This document shows positions 1-7,818 of a stretch of 25,474 bases of DNA, piece after piece. Origin of the DNA: DATMXT01 sp035560415 (GTDB taxonomy: Bacteria; Bacillota; Clostridia; Oscillospirales; Feifaniaceae); NCBI GenBank assembly GCA_035560415.1, contig DATMZG010000123.1, forward strand, positions 1-25,474, given 5' to 3'. Numbering within the stretch: the first letter of the stretch is position 1; each line of letters begins with the position of its first letter. Position numbers and translations under genes: made by a program. The notes beneath the pieces were generated by a model, which was not told the origin of the DNA, searched no databases, and was given only the letters and a program-made list of their open reading frames with translations.

Positions 1-27
1 TGTTTAAAAAATATGGATTTCACACAC

Positions 28-121
28 ATTTTCTCGGGCCTTTTGGAAAGCCGAGAAAATCAGGCTGTCGATAAATGACTTTATCGACAGCCTGCGGGCC
101 GAAGAAATTTCCTCCGGCCCG
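28..121. repeat. Three abutting hairpins (composite palindromic repeat, copy A)
   Basis: Three inverted repeats follow one another with no bases between them. The first (28-60) has a perfect 10-bp stem, attttctcgg with ccgagaaaat. The second (61-94) has a perfect 15-bp stem, caggctgtcgataaa, around a 4-nt loop. The third (95-121) has a 7-bp stem, cgggccg with cggcccg, around an AAATTT core. Read on the minus strand the order and the sequence of the first two match the hairpins at 21943-22008. The cluster begins 13 bp past the stop of the amidase gene, so it could also end that transcript, but no clear T-run follows any stem. No gene is seen in 1-134. Confidence 0.85.
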
Positions 122-134
122 TTTTGTGCGGTTT

Positions 135-719
135 TTACAACGTCCTGTAGCCGAAATAGTCTAAAATTCCCTCGTAGATGGCGTAGGCAAAGGACCACTG
201 GTTGTTTGCGAGAAGCTCGGCATTTTGCGTGTTTGTGAGATAGGCGAGTTCGACCAGCACCGCCGGCATGGCTGTCCTGCGCAGGACGTAGAGTGTGGGG
301 TTGGCCCGAAGTCCGTTGTCCCTTGTGCCAAGCCGCGCCACAATGGCGTCGAGTATGCTCCGGCCAAACTGGGCCGCAGTCGAGTCGAGCTGATAGACAT
401 AGACTTCCGTGCCGTTGATGTCGGGATTTTCGTTTGAGTTGCCGTGAATGCTGATGAAGTAGTCGGCCGGCCACTCATTTGCCATGCGCACCCGCTCGGA
501 AAGGCTCTCGGCGACGGTGTTTCCAAGCGAGGTGTCGGCCGTCGGCCGGGAGAGTCTCACATCAAACCGGGGGTCCATCTCGAGAAACTGGGCGAGATAA
601 ATCCCAACCTGATAGTTGATGTCCTGCTCCCTGAGTCCGTTTGCCTCCGCGCCGGCATTCGGATTCTCGGGGTTGTGTCCCTGATCCACGAATATTCTGA
701 TTGGATTCGTTGCTGCCAT
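135..719 (-). CDS. N-acetylmuramoyl-L-alanine amidase (Amidase_3 type), no signal peptide
   Basis: A zinc amidase that would cleave the bond between N-acetylmuramic acid and L-alanine in peptidoglycan. The 194-residue product covers just the catalytic domain. Candidate zinc ligands are H15 (in DQGHNP), E31 (in LREQD) and H91 (in SIHGNSN); the catalytic Glu is E156 (in VLVELAYLTN). The start ATG at 719 was preferred to a start 39 bases upstream because it has AGAGGTGAT just before it. There is no signal peptide, transmembrane segment or wall-binding domain, so the protein would stay in the cytoplasm, as for endolysin-like or mother-cell enzymes, unless exported another way. The first motif is DQGHN rather than the common DPGHGG. 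It is divergent from the DivIVA-like gene. Family assignment is firm; the biological role is not. Confidence 0.88.
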   Translation of the reverse strand: MAATNPIRIFVDQGHNPENPNAGAEANGLREQDINYQVGIYLAQFLEMDPRFDVRLSRPTADTSLGNTVAESLSERVRMANEWPADYFISIHGNSNENPDINGTEVYVYQLDSTAAQFGRSILDAIVARLGTRDNGLRANPTLYVLRRTAMPAVLVELAYLTNTQNAELLANNQWSFAYAIYEGILDYFGYRTL

Positions 720-843
720 AGTATCACCTCTTAGCCATAATATTGCAAGAGGCGTCAATCGTTGACAACTTTATTGATTTTATATGCCGCTTTATGATAT
801 TCTATTGTAAACTCAAGTAAGCAAGGGCGGAAGGTGCGGCTCC

Positions 844-1521
844 ATGGAAAATAAACGCGTATTCCGAAACAGCATGAGCGGCTTCAACAAGGCCGACGTC
901 AGCAAATACATAGGGGAGCTCGGCCGCAAGGTCGACGCCGAAATCGACGCGCGCAAAAAGGCCGAGGAAGCGGCCGAAGCCGCAAAAAAAGAGCTCGCCG
1001 CGGCAAAGGCGGAGAGCTCGGCGCTTGCGGAAAAACTTCAAAGCCTTGGGGAGGAGTGCACCGCCCTCAGGGGAACCAATGAGGCGATGGCTGAGAAGAC
1101 CCGCACCCATTACGAGGACAGGGTCAAAGCGGCCAAGGAGAGCGACGCCCTGTACGCCCGCATCGCCGAGCTCGAGGGCGAGCTGCCGCAGCTCAGGGAG
1201 CGGGCGGCCAAATACGAGCGCAACGCCATTCACATCGCCGACGCCATGATTTCGGCCAGGGAGGAGTCGGAGCGCATCATCAGCAAGGCCACGAAGACTG
1301 CGGCCGAAATCCGCTCCCAGCTCGCCGCCGAACTCGCCCGCGTGGGGGAAGAGGCCGAAAAACTGGGCGACCAGTATCTGAGCATCAAGAAGGACGCCTT
1401 TGACTGCACCGAGCGGCTGCACGGCGTGCTCGAGGCGATGTGCGTCGAGCTTGAAGGGGTGCAGGGCAGGCTGGCGCAAATGCGCAGCGCAATTGAGCAG
1501 GGCGGCTCAAAGGGCGAGTAA
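844..1521 (+). CDS. DivIVA-like coiled-coil protein
   Basis: The N-terminus carries the DivIVA hallmark GFNKADVSKYI (about residues 13-23), which in this family precedes a curvature-sensing, membrane-binding coiled coil at poles or division sites. Residues about 25-120 are an Ala/Glu/Lys-rich heptad region with almost no prolines, and a second helical stretch runs from about 125 to 215. At 225 residues it is close to the usual family size. GAAGGTG lies 8 bases before the ATG. A weak promoter is possible upstream (ttgatt 774-779, tattct 798-803). The gene ends 22 bp from the converging uracil-DNA glycosylase gene, with no hairpin between them. It could equally be a DivIVA-domain paralogue with a role in growth or sporulation rather than division-site placement. 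Confidence 0.8.
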   Translation: MENKRVFRNSMSGFNKADVSKYIGELGRKVDAEIDARKKAEEAAEAAKKELAAAKAESSALAEKLQSLGEECTALRGTNEAMAEKTRTHYEDRVKAAKESDALYARIAELEGELPQLRERAAKYERNAIHIADAMISAREESERIISKATKTAAEIRSQLAAELARVGEEAEKLGDQYLSIKKDAFDCTERLHGVLEAMCVELEGVQGRLAQMRSAIEQGGSKGE

Positions 1522-1543
1522 GCTTATACCTGACCCAACATTC

Positions 1544-2092
1544 CTAAACTTGCTCCAACATGCGGCTGATCACTTTGAAATCCTCATAGACAAGCGGCTT
1601 TTTGCCGGGGTCCCGGAGCAGCGCCGCCGGGTGCAGCGTGGCTGTGATGTCGTAGCCGTCCCGCTTGAACCACATTCCGTGCTGCTGCATGATTTTAAAG
1701 TCCGGGGCAATGAGCTTCATGGCGGCAATCCGGCCAAGGCAGACGATGACTTTCGGGCGGATAATGTCAATTTGTTCCTCCAAAAAAGGCATGCAGGCGG
1801 CCTCCTCCTCCGGGAGGGGGTCGCGATTTTTCGGCGGGCGGCACTTGACGATGTTGGTGATATAGACGTCGCCCCGCTTCATGCCGAAAGCGTCGAGATA
1901 GAGGTCCAAGAGCTGCCCCGCCCGGCCGACAAAGGGGAGGCCGGTGGCGTCCTCGTTTGCGCCGGGGCCCTCTCCGACAAACATCAGCTTAGCCTGCGGC
2001 GAGCCGTCGCCGACGACGACGTTGGTCCTCGTCTCGCACAGCGCGCAGCCGCGGCAGCCTCGGCACCGCTCGCCAAGTTCGTCAAGGGACAT
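1544..2092 (-). CDS. Uracil-DNA glycosylase, family 4 (Fe-S type)
   Basis: Removes uracil from DNA at the start of base excision repair. The 182-residue protein has the family 4 layout: Fe-S cysteines C16 and C19 near the N-terminus and C84 and C100 further on, the active-site stretch GEGPGANEDATGLPFVGRAG (41-59 region), TNIVKCRPPKNRDPLPEE, and the second motif HPAALLRDP with H154. The start ATG has TAGGAGGT 8 bases upstream. It lies just downstream of the RNase P RNA gene on the same strand, and its ribosome binding site begins a few bases after that gene's terminator, so it either uses read-through or a promoter I cannot see. Stop is TAG. The family call is secure. Confidence 0.93.
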   Translation of the reverse strand: MSLDELGERCRGCRGCALCETRTNVVVGDGSPQAKLMFVGEGPGANEDATGLPFVGRAGQLLDLYLDAFGMKRGDVYITNIVKCRPPKNRDPLPEEEAACMPFLEEQIDIIRPKVIVCLGRIAAMKLIAPDFKIMQQHGMWFKRDGYDITATLHPAALLRDPGKKPLVYEDFKVISRMLEQV

Positions 2093-2110
2093 AAGGTAAA
2101 CCTCCTACTT

Positions 2111-2141
2111 GCAAAAAACGCCCTGCACGGGCGTTTTTTGC
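2111..2141 (-). terminator. Intrinsic terminator of the RNase P RNA gene
   Basis: A 13-bp inverted repeat, gcaaaaaacgccc pairing with gggcgttttttgc, around a 5-nt loop. On the minus strand the GC part of the stem is followed by six T, as in an intrinsic terminator. It lies directly after the 3' end of the RNase P RNA and 18 bp before the uracil-DNA glycosylase start. Confidence 0.85.
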
Positions 2142-2142
2142 G

Positions 2143-2504
2143 TATGATGAGTAAATCTGTAAGCCGGGTTCTGTATTGGACAATCATCTATCTGAGGCTG
2201 TGCGTTGCCGCACCGCTCATGCCACCTGCGAGGACTGACGCCGGGCAAGCGTCGGCTTTTATGCCGCCTCTTACGGTGTTGCTCCGGATTGGGTTTACAT
2301 GGCCGCCAAGTCGCCAAGGCGCCGGTGGGCTCTTACCCCGCCTTTCCACCCTTGCCGGGTTTGACCCCGGCGGTATCTCTCTGTTGCACTGTCCCTGAAG
2401 TCGCCTTCGGTGGGCGTTACCCACAATCCTGCCCTGCGAAGCCCGGACTTTCCTCATGCGCGGCCTTTCGGCACATGCGCACGCGACTGTCTGACTTACT
2501 CGTA
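2143..2504 (-). ncRNA. rnpB: RNase P RNA
   Basis: This is the catalytic RNA that trims the 5' leader from tRNA precursors. The minus strand contains the conserved 5' core GAGGAAAGTCCGGGCTTCG (complement of about 2437-2455), the 'gtaacgcc' element after it, AGAGATACCGCC-type core sequence, and the conserved 3' element ACAGAACCCGGCTTAC (complement of 2159-2174). The ends are set by helix P1, where gagtaa at the 5' side pairs with ttactc at the 3' side, and by the promoter and terminator on either side. The ends are therefore accurate to a few bases only. Any open reading frames here are incidental. Confidence 0.95.
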
Positions 2505-2510
2505 CGCTTT

Positions 2511-2539
2511 ATTTTAGCGCATACACACGCCCTTGTCAA
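2511..2539 (-). promoter_or_regulatory. Sigma-A-type promoter for rnpB
   Basis: On the minus strand, TTGACA (2539-2534), a 17-bp spacer and TAAAAT (2516-2511). Transcription should start about 7 bases further on, at the 5' end of the RNase P RNA. It is back to back with the murD promoter. Confidence 0.88.
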
Positions 2540-2558
2540 AGGTAATTTCCTGGTCGTA

Positions 2559-2587
2559 TTGAAATACCCAGTAAAATTAGATATAAT
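2559..2587 (+). promoter_or_regulatory. Sigma-A-type promoter for murD and the following operon
   Basis: TTGAAA (2559-2564), a 17-bp spacer and TATAAT (2582-2587). No other convincing promoter was seen before 12742, so this one probably drives all genes to glmM. A 12-bp direct repeat, caaaggtaattt, occurs at 2537-2548 and 2589-2600 on either side of it. Confidence 0.88.
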
Positions 2588-2616
2588 ACAAAGGTAATTT
2601 GGAGGGTACCGAAGAT

Positions 2617-3960
2617 ATGAATCAGAACATTTTGGATTTTTACGCGGGGCTTGCCGGCAAAAAAGTGGCGGTGCTCGGAGTCGGGGTCAGCAACACCCCG
2701 CTCATTCGCATGCTCGTCGCCCACGGGGCAAAAGTTACGGCCCGGGACAAGAACCCCGACTGCCCCGCAAAGGCTGAGCTTGAGGCGCTCGGAGTCGAGA
2801 TGAAATGCGGCCCCGGCTATCTGGGCGATATAGACGCCGACTTCATTTTTAAAACGCCCGGAATGCGCTTTGACCTGCCGGAGCTTGAGGCGGCCAGAGC
2901 CCGCGGCGCCGCCCTGACCTCGGAAATGGAGGTCTTTTTTGACCTCTGCCCCTGCAAGCTCATCGCCGTCACCGGCAGCGACGGCAAGTCGACGACGACG
3001 ACGCTGATTGCCGAGCTGCTCAAAGCCGGCGGATACACGGTGCATGTCGGCGGCAACCTCGGGAAGCCGCTGCTCCCGGAAATTGAGACCATGAAGCCCT
3101 CCGGTGTCGCGGTGCTGGAGCTCTCGAGCTTCCAGCTGCACACGATGCGAAAGAGCCCGCAGGTCGCGGTCGTGACAAATCTGTCGCCCAACCACCTCGA
3201 CGTCCACCGCTCCATGGAGGAGTATGTCGACGCCAAGCGCAACATTTTCCGGTATCAGGGGGCGGACGATTTGCTCGTGCTCAATGCCGACAACGAGGTC
3301 ACGCGCGCCTTTATCCCCGAGGCAAAGGGGCGGGTGGTCACTTTCGGAAAGTCGGGCGACTATCACACCGATGAGATGCACAATATATATCATCACGGCG
3401 CGCTGCTCTTAAAGCGCGGCGAGGTGCTGCTGCGGGGCGACCACAACATTGAAAATTACATGGCGGCCATCGCCGCCGTGCGCGACATGATTGACGACGG
3501 CGCCGTTCACACGGTTGCCTCCACCTTCAAGGGGCTTGCCCACCGGCTCGAGCTTGTGAGAACATTGGACGGGGTCAATTATTACAATGATTCCATAGCC
3601 TCAAGCCCCACCCGCACGATGGCCTGCCTCAATGCGTTTGAGCACAAACCGATCATTTTGGCCGGCGGCTATGACAAGAAGCTCCCCTTTGACACGCTGG
3701 GAGAGGCCATAGTAAGGCAGGCGAAGGCCGTCATTTTAGTCGGCGCGACGGCGGACAAAATCGCGGCGGCCATTGAGGCCGCGGGCGGCGGAATCCCGGT
3801 CGTCCGTAAGGAAAATATGGCGGAGGCAGTCGCCGCGGCACAAGAGATTGCCGCCCCCGGCGACGACGTCGTGCTGTCGCCCGCCTGCGCCAGTTTTGAC
3901 CTCTACAAGAACTTTGAGGAGCGGGGAAATCTCTTTAAAAACATTGTCAACAACCTGTAA
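2617..3960 (+). CDS. murD: UDP-N-acetylmuramoyl-L-alanine--D-glutamate ligase
   Basis: Adds D-glutamate to UDP-MurNAc-L-Ala in cytoplasmic peptidoglycan precursor synthesis, using ATP. The 447-residue length is normal. An N-terminal nucleotide-binding fold (KVAVLGVGVSN) is followed by the Mur ligase ATP loop VTGSDGKSTTTT, the LELSSFQL motif, NHLDVH, and the C-terminal ligase domain with HRLELV and NDSIASSPTRT, which are MurD signatures. The ATG at 2617 is preferred to an in-frame TTG at 2599 because GGAGGG lies 10 bases before it. It is first in a long run of same-strand genes with small gaps or overlaps. Confidence 0.96.
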   Translation: MNQNILDFYAGLAGKKVAVLGVGVSNTPLIRMLVAHGAKVTARDKNPDCPAKAELEALGVEMKCGPGYLGDIDADFIFKTPGMRFDLPELEAARARGAALTSEMEVFFDLCPCKLIAVTGSDGKSTTTTLIAELLKAGGYTVHVGGNLGKPLLPEIETMKPSGVAVLELSSFQLHTMRKSPQVAVVTNLSPNHLDVHRSMEEYVDAKRNIFRYQGADDLLVLNADNEVTRAFIPEAKGRVVTFGKSGDYHTDEMHNIYHHGALLLKRGEVLLRGDHNIENYMAAIAAVRDMIDDGAVHTVASTFKGLAHRLELVRTLDGVNYYNDSIASSPTRTMACLNAFEHKPIILAGGYDKKLPFDTLGEAIVRQAKAVILVGATADKIAAAIEAAGGGIPVVRKENMAEAVAAAQEIAAPGDDVVLSPACASFDLYKNFEERGNLFKNIVNNL

Positions 3961-3984
3961 GAAACTGCTAAACGAGGTGAAAGA

Positions 3985-5031
3985 ATGGATATGAAAGATG
4001 TCCTGTTCGAGCTGGCGGCGCTGTCCGGCATCTCGGGCATGGAGGACAGACTGTCCGAAAGGGCGGAGGAGCTCTTCAAACCCTATGCCGACAAGGTCGA
4101 GACCGACGCGCTCTTCAACGTCGTGGCCACAAAGCTGGCCGAGAGCCCGACTGAGGAGACGCTGCTGCTCGACGCCCACATGGACGAGATCGGGCTCATC
4201 GTCACCGGCGTCACTGATCAGGGCTTTTTAAAGTTTGACAACTTGAACGGCGTCGACCGGCGGACGATTCTGGCCAGCGAAGTGACGGTGTACACCGAGC
4301 ACGGGGACTACTACGGCATTGTCGCGGCGGCGCCGCCCCACCTCATGAAACCGGAGGACCAGGAGAAGACGCCGACCTTTGACACGCTCTATATCGATGT
4401 GGGCTTTGGCCCCGAGAAGGCCAAAGAGCTCTTTTCGCCCGGCAATTTCATCACGCTTAAGCAGACACCGACAAAACTCCTGGGCAACGTCGTGACCGGC
4501 AAGTCCTTTGACGACCGCAGCTCGGTCGCCGCCATCTGGGGGCTTTTCAAGGCGCTGCGCGACGTCAGGCTGCCCTTCAATCTGGTGGCGCTGCTGTCGT
4601 CCCAGGAGGAGACGGGGCTGCGGGGCGCGCGGGTCGTCTGCCACCGGGCAAATCCGACCGAGGCCATCGCCATCGACGTCACGTTTGCCTATCTGCCGGA
4701 CTGCCCCAGAGAGCGCACCGCCCTCATGGGCAAGGGTCCGGCCCTGACCTACGCGCCCATTTTGGACCGCACGTTTACCGACCGGCTGCGGGAGGTCGCC
4801 AAAGCCAACGACATTCCGCTCCAATATGAAGTGGGCAGCGGCACGACCGGCACCAACTCCTTTGCCATTTTCAACACCGGAAAGGGCGTCAAAACGGCGC
4901 TGCTCTCGATTCCGCTCAAATATATGCACTCGGTGGTCGAGACGCTGGATTTTTCCGATGTGAAAAATACGACCCGGCTCCTCAAGGAGTATATCATGGA
5001 CAAAAAGGAGGCGATGGAGAGTGCTCGATAA
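3985..5031 (+). CDS. M42-family metallopeptidase (paralogue 1 of 3)
   Basis: A two-metal aminopeptidase of the TET/glutamyl-aminopeptidase/endoglucanase M type, which trims peptides in the cytoplasm. The 348-residue product has all expected metal and catalytic residues: H65 and D67 (DAHMDEIG), the bridging Asp in SFDDR (176-177), E208 and E209 (SSQEETGLRGA), D231 (AIDVTF) and H315 (YMHSVVE). The usual GGTDAG loop is replaced by GSGTTGTNS, so substrate preference may differ from the next two genes. Start ATG follows GAGGTGAAAGA. It begins 24 bp after murD and overlaps the next gene by 11 bp. Specific substrates cannot be told from sequence. Confidence 0.92.
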   Translation: MDMKDVLFELAALSGISGMEDRLSERAEELFKPYADKVETDALFNVVATKLAESPTEETLLLDAHMDEIGLIVTGVTDQGFLKFDNLNGVDRRTILASEVTVYTEHGDYYGIVAAAPPHLMKPEDQEKTPTFDTLYIDVGFGPEKAKELFSPGNFITLKQTPTKLLGNVVTGKSFDDRSSVAAIWGLFKALRDVRLPFNLVALLSSQEETGLRGARVVCHRANPTEAIAIDVTFAYLPDCPRERTALMGKGPALTYAPILDRTFTDRLREVAKANDIPLQYEVGSGTTGTNSFAIFNTGKGVKTALLSIPLKYMHSVVETLDFSDVKNTTRLLKEYIMDKKEAMESAR

Positions 5032-6031
5032 TTTAAAGAAGCTCTGTGCCGCACGCGGCGTGACCGGGGATGAGACCGAGGTGGCCGAGCTCGTCAAAGA
5101 GCTTGCGGGCCCCTATGCCGACGACATCCGGCAGGACGTCTTAGGCAATGTCATCGCCTTCAAAAAAGGGGAGAGCTCCGATAAAAAAGTCATGGCCTGC
5201 GCCCACATGGACGAGGTCGGTTTCTATGTCAACTTCATCACCGACGAGGGGATGCTCAAATTCACGGCCGAGGGCATGGACCGCCGCGTCGTCAACGGCC
5301 GGCGGGTCCTGATTGGCAAGGACCGGATTCCGGGGGTCATCGGCACAAAGCCTGTCCACCTCCAGTCCGAGGCCGACAAGGGGACGGCGCCCGACGTGAA
5401 GCAGCTGCTCATCGACATCGGCGCAAAGGACAAGGCCGACGCCGAAAAGTACGTCCAGATTGGGGACACCGCCGTTTTTGACTCCAATTTTGTGGAGTTC
5501 GGGGACGGGCGCATCAAGGCGAGGGCGCTTGACGACCGCGCCGGGTGCTGCGCCCTGCTCGAGGCCATGAAAAAGACGCCGGCCTATGACACCTACTATG
5601 TGTTTACAGTTTTGGAGGAGTCGGGCAGCCACGGCGCGCATGTGGCGGCCCAGTGCCTCATGCCGGACTACGGCGTTGTCGTGGAGACGACCAGCTGCGC
5701 CGACTTTCTCGAAGAGCGGGAGTGGAACCGCTCGACGATTCTGGGCGGCGGCGCCGTCGTCTACCTCATGGAGTCCTCCGCCTACTACCCGCGGGAGACG
5801 GTTGAAAAAATCACCTCGACCGCAGACATTAACAAAATCCCGTGGCAGTACAAGACGGTCACGGTCGGCGGGACCGACGCGGGCTCGGTTCAGCGCAGCG
5901 GATTTGGCGCTGAGGTCATGACCATCGCGACCCCATGCAGGAATTTGCACTCCGGCGCATGCACCATGAGCCGCTCGGATTTTGAGGCCACCTGCGCGCT
6001 GCTTGCGGCGCTGCTCGACACCAAGTTTTAA
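5021..6031 (+). CDS. M42-family metallopeptidase (paralogue 2 of 3)
   Basis: The second tandem M42 aminopeptidase, 336 residues. It has H62 and D64 (AHMDEVG), the bridging Asp in ALDDR (171-172), E199 and E200 (VLEESG), the GGTDAG loop and H310 (NLHSGA). The metal ligand that is Asp in the two neighbours is Glu here (E222, in VVVETTS), and the residues after the catalytic glutamates are SGSHGA rather than TGLRGA. The start is GTG at 5021, chosen because AAGGAGG lies 9 bases before it. It overlaps the end of the previous gene, which suggests coupled translation. The changes suggest a specialised partner or a different cleavage preference rather than loss of activity. Confidence 0.91.
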   Translation: MLDNLKKLCAARGVTGDETEVAELVKELAGPYADDIRQDVLGNVIAFKKGESSDKKVMACAHMDEVGFYVNFITDEGMLKFTAEGMDRRVVNGRRVLIGKDRIPGVIGTKPVHLQSEADKGTAPDVKQLLIDIGAKDKADAEKYVQIGDTAVFDSNFVEFGDGRIKARALDDRAGCCALLEAMKKTPAYDTYYVFTVLEESGSHGAHVAAQCLMPDYGVVVETTSCADFLEEREWNRSTILGGGAVVYLMESSAYYPRETVEKITSTADINKIPWQYKTVTVGGTDAGSVQRSGFGAEVMTIATPCRNLHSGACTMSRSDFEATCALLAALLDTKF

Positions 6032-6042
6032 GGAGGCAGGCA

Positions 6043-7038
6043 ATGGAACTGTTAAAAAGAATGATTGAAACCCTCTCGGTCACCGGCAACGAGGAAAAGC
6101 TGGCCGAGCTCATTATTTCGGAGATCACCCCCTATGTCGACAGCGTCGAAAAAGACGTCATGGGCAACGTCATCGCCTTCAAAAAGGGCAAGAGCAGCAA
6201 AAAGCTCATGCTGTCGGCCCATATGGACGAGATCGGCTTTATGGTGACCCAAATTGACAAGGACGGGTTTATCCACTTCGGGAGGGTCGGCGGGCTCCAT
6301 CCGCTGCACATCGCGAGCTGCCCCGTCATCTTCAAAAACGGCACCAGGGGCGTTCTGATGTACGAGTCCAAGGTCGAGGCGAAAGACCTGACGCTCGACA
6401 ACTTCTATATCGACATCGGGGCCGGGAGCAAAGAGGAGGCCGAGAAGTACGTGAGGCCGGGCGACGTGGCCGGCACTTACGGCAGCGTTTTCGACTGCGG
6501 GGACCATCGGATGGCCGGCAAGTCGATGGACGACAAAATCGCCTGCTATATCGAGGTGACGGCCATTCAGCGCATGGAAGGAACGCCCGCCTACGACACC
6601 TATTTTGTCTTTTCCACGCAGGAGGAAGTGGGGCTGCGGGGCGCGACGACCGCCGCTTACCGGGTTGAGCCGGACTACGCCATTGCGCTCGACGTGACCG
6701 GCGTCGGCGACGAGCCCGGCCAGAAGCAGCCAAATGCCGTCAAGCTCGGCAAGGGCGCCGCCGTCAAGGTGCGGGACGCCAGCATCGTCTGCTCGCACAA
6801 AATGGTAGACCACCTCGTCGACCTTGCCAGAGAGAAAGAGATTCCCTATCAGATGGAAGTGCTGATGTACGGCGGCACCGACGCCGGCGCCATCCATTTG
6901 ACCAAGGGCGGCGTCGTCACCGGCGGCATCTCCATTCCGTCCCGGTATATCCATTCGCCGGTCGAAATGGTCGACAAGCGGGATGTGGAGGCCTGCACCC
7001 GGCTGCTGCTTGCGGCAGTATTTACTGAGCTCAAATGA
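6043..7038 (+). CDS. M42-family metallopeptidase (paralogue 3 of 3)
   Basis: The third tandem M42 aminopeptidase, 331 residues, and the most canonical of the set. It has H60 and D62 (AHMDEIG), D163 in SMDDK, E194 and E195 (TQEEVGLRGA), D217 (ALDVTG), GGTDAG, and H304 (YIHSPVE). AAGGAGG sits a few bases before the ATG, 11 bp after the previous stop. Its end overlaps the next start by 4 bp (ATGA). M42 enzymes form twelve-subunit tetrahedral particles, and co-produced paralogues are known to mix in such particles in archaea. Mixed particles here would be an inference. Confidence 0.92.
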   Translation: MELLKRMIETLSVTGNEEKLAELIISEITPYVDSVEKDVMGNVIAFKKGKSSKKLMLSAHMDEIGFMVTQIDKDGFIHFGRVGGLHPLHIASCPVIFKNGTRGVLMYESKVEAKDLTLDNFYIDIGAGSKEEAEKYVRPGDVAGTYGSVFDCGDHRMAGKSMDDKIACYIEVTAIQRMEGTPAYDTYFVFSTQEEVGLRGATTAAYRVEPDYAIALDVTGVGDEPGQKQPNAVKLGKGAAVKVRDASIVCSHKMVDHLVDLAREKEIPYQMEVLMYGGTDAGAIHLTKGGVVTGGISIPSRYIHSPVEMVDKRDVEACTRLLLAAVFTELK

Positions 7039-7811
7039 TTCGGCACTACGCGCGCGCCGACCCGCCGGCCGTCAAGGCGGCGCTGGCTGCTGAGCCGGAC
7101 AAGCTGGCGCTGCTCTCGACCTATCTTGAAGTCTCCGACATGCTCTACTTTGACCTGTGGCTGACCGACAACCTCGACGTCATCATTTTCCGCAGCTACG
7201 GCAGCTTCTATATGAAGCTGGAGCCCTCGGCAGACCTTGAAGAAGTGGCGCTTTTCCTTGGGTTTATGCCGATGCTGGGCTCCGTAGAATCCTCAACGGA
7301 CTTCATGGAGGCCCTGGCCACCCGGCTGCCGGGGGTCAAAAGCACCGCACAGACGCAGACCGCCGTGCTGGAAAGCGGGGAGGGCCTGAAAGGCATTGAG
7401 CTTGAGGTGACCCGGGCCGCCTCCATTGGCGACCTGCGGCTGGTCTATTCACTTTTGGCCGGGGAGAATATCCGGGGCCTTGCGAAGTTTGACGACTACT
7501 GCTTTTCCCGCAGGGCCCTGACAAAGAGCGGACTGGGGCGCACCCTGTCGCTTGTCCACGGCGGGGAGGTTTTCGCGACGGCCTCGACCTCGGCCGAGAC
7601 GGGGGACTACGCCCTCATCGCCGACGTCGTCACAAACGCGAAGTACCGCAGGCAGGGGCTTGCGGCGGCCCTGGTCTCAAGTCTTTGCCGCGAGCTGCTG
7701 GCCGAGGGCAAAAAGCCGCTTGTGACCTACACTTCGGCCGAGGCCGGAAGGCTCTACGAGTCGCTGGGGTTTAAACCTGCCGGGACCGGCACGATACTCT
7801 ATTTTGGATGA
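7035..7811 (+). CDS. GNAT-family N-acetyltransferase
   Basis: Transfers an acyl group from acyl-CoA to an unknown amine. The C-terminal half (about residues 125-258) is a GNAT domain, with the acetyl-CoA loop in VVTNAKYRRQGLAAALV and the closing YESLGFKPAG motif. The N-terminal 120 residues are not recognised; they may be a degenerate second GNAT-like domain. The start ATG overlaps the preceding stop as ATGA. Its place inside the murD-glmM run gives no clear hint of substrate. Confidence 0.85.
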   Translation: MIRHYARADPPAVKAALAAEPDKLALLSTYLEVSDMLYFDLWLTDNLDVIIFRSYGSFYMKLEPSADLEEVALFLGFMPMLGSVESSTDFMEALATRLPGVKSTAQTQTAVLESGEGLKGIELEVTRAASIGDLRLVYSLLAGENIRGLAKFDDYCFSRRALTKSGLGRTLSLVHGGEVFATASTSAETGDYALIADVVTNAKYRRQGLAAALVSSLCRELLAEGKKPLVTYTSAEAGRLYESLGFKPAGTGTILYFG

Positions 7812-7818
7812 GGTAATT

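Noticed and set aside
753..767. Back-to-back TTGAC sequences (gtcaa-tcg-ttgac) between the amidase and DivIVA-like genes
   Set aside because: They look like divergent -35 boxes, but no -10 box lies at 16-18 bp on either strand.
2105..2597. Several reading frames on both strands over 2105-2597
   Set aside because: They overlap the RNase P RNA gene, which explains this conserved sequence.
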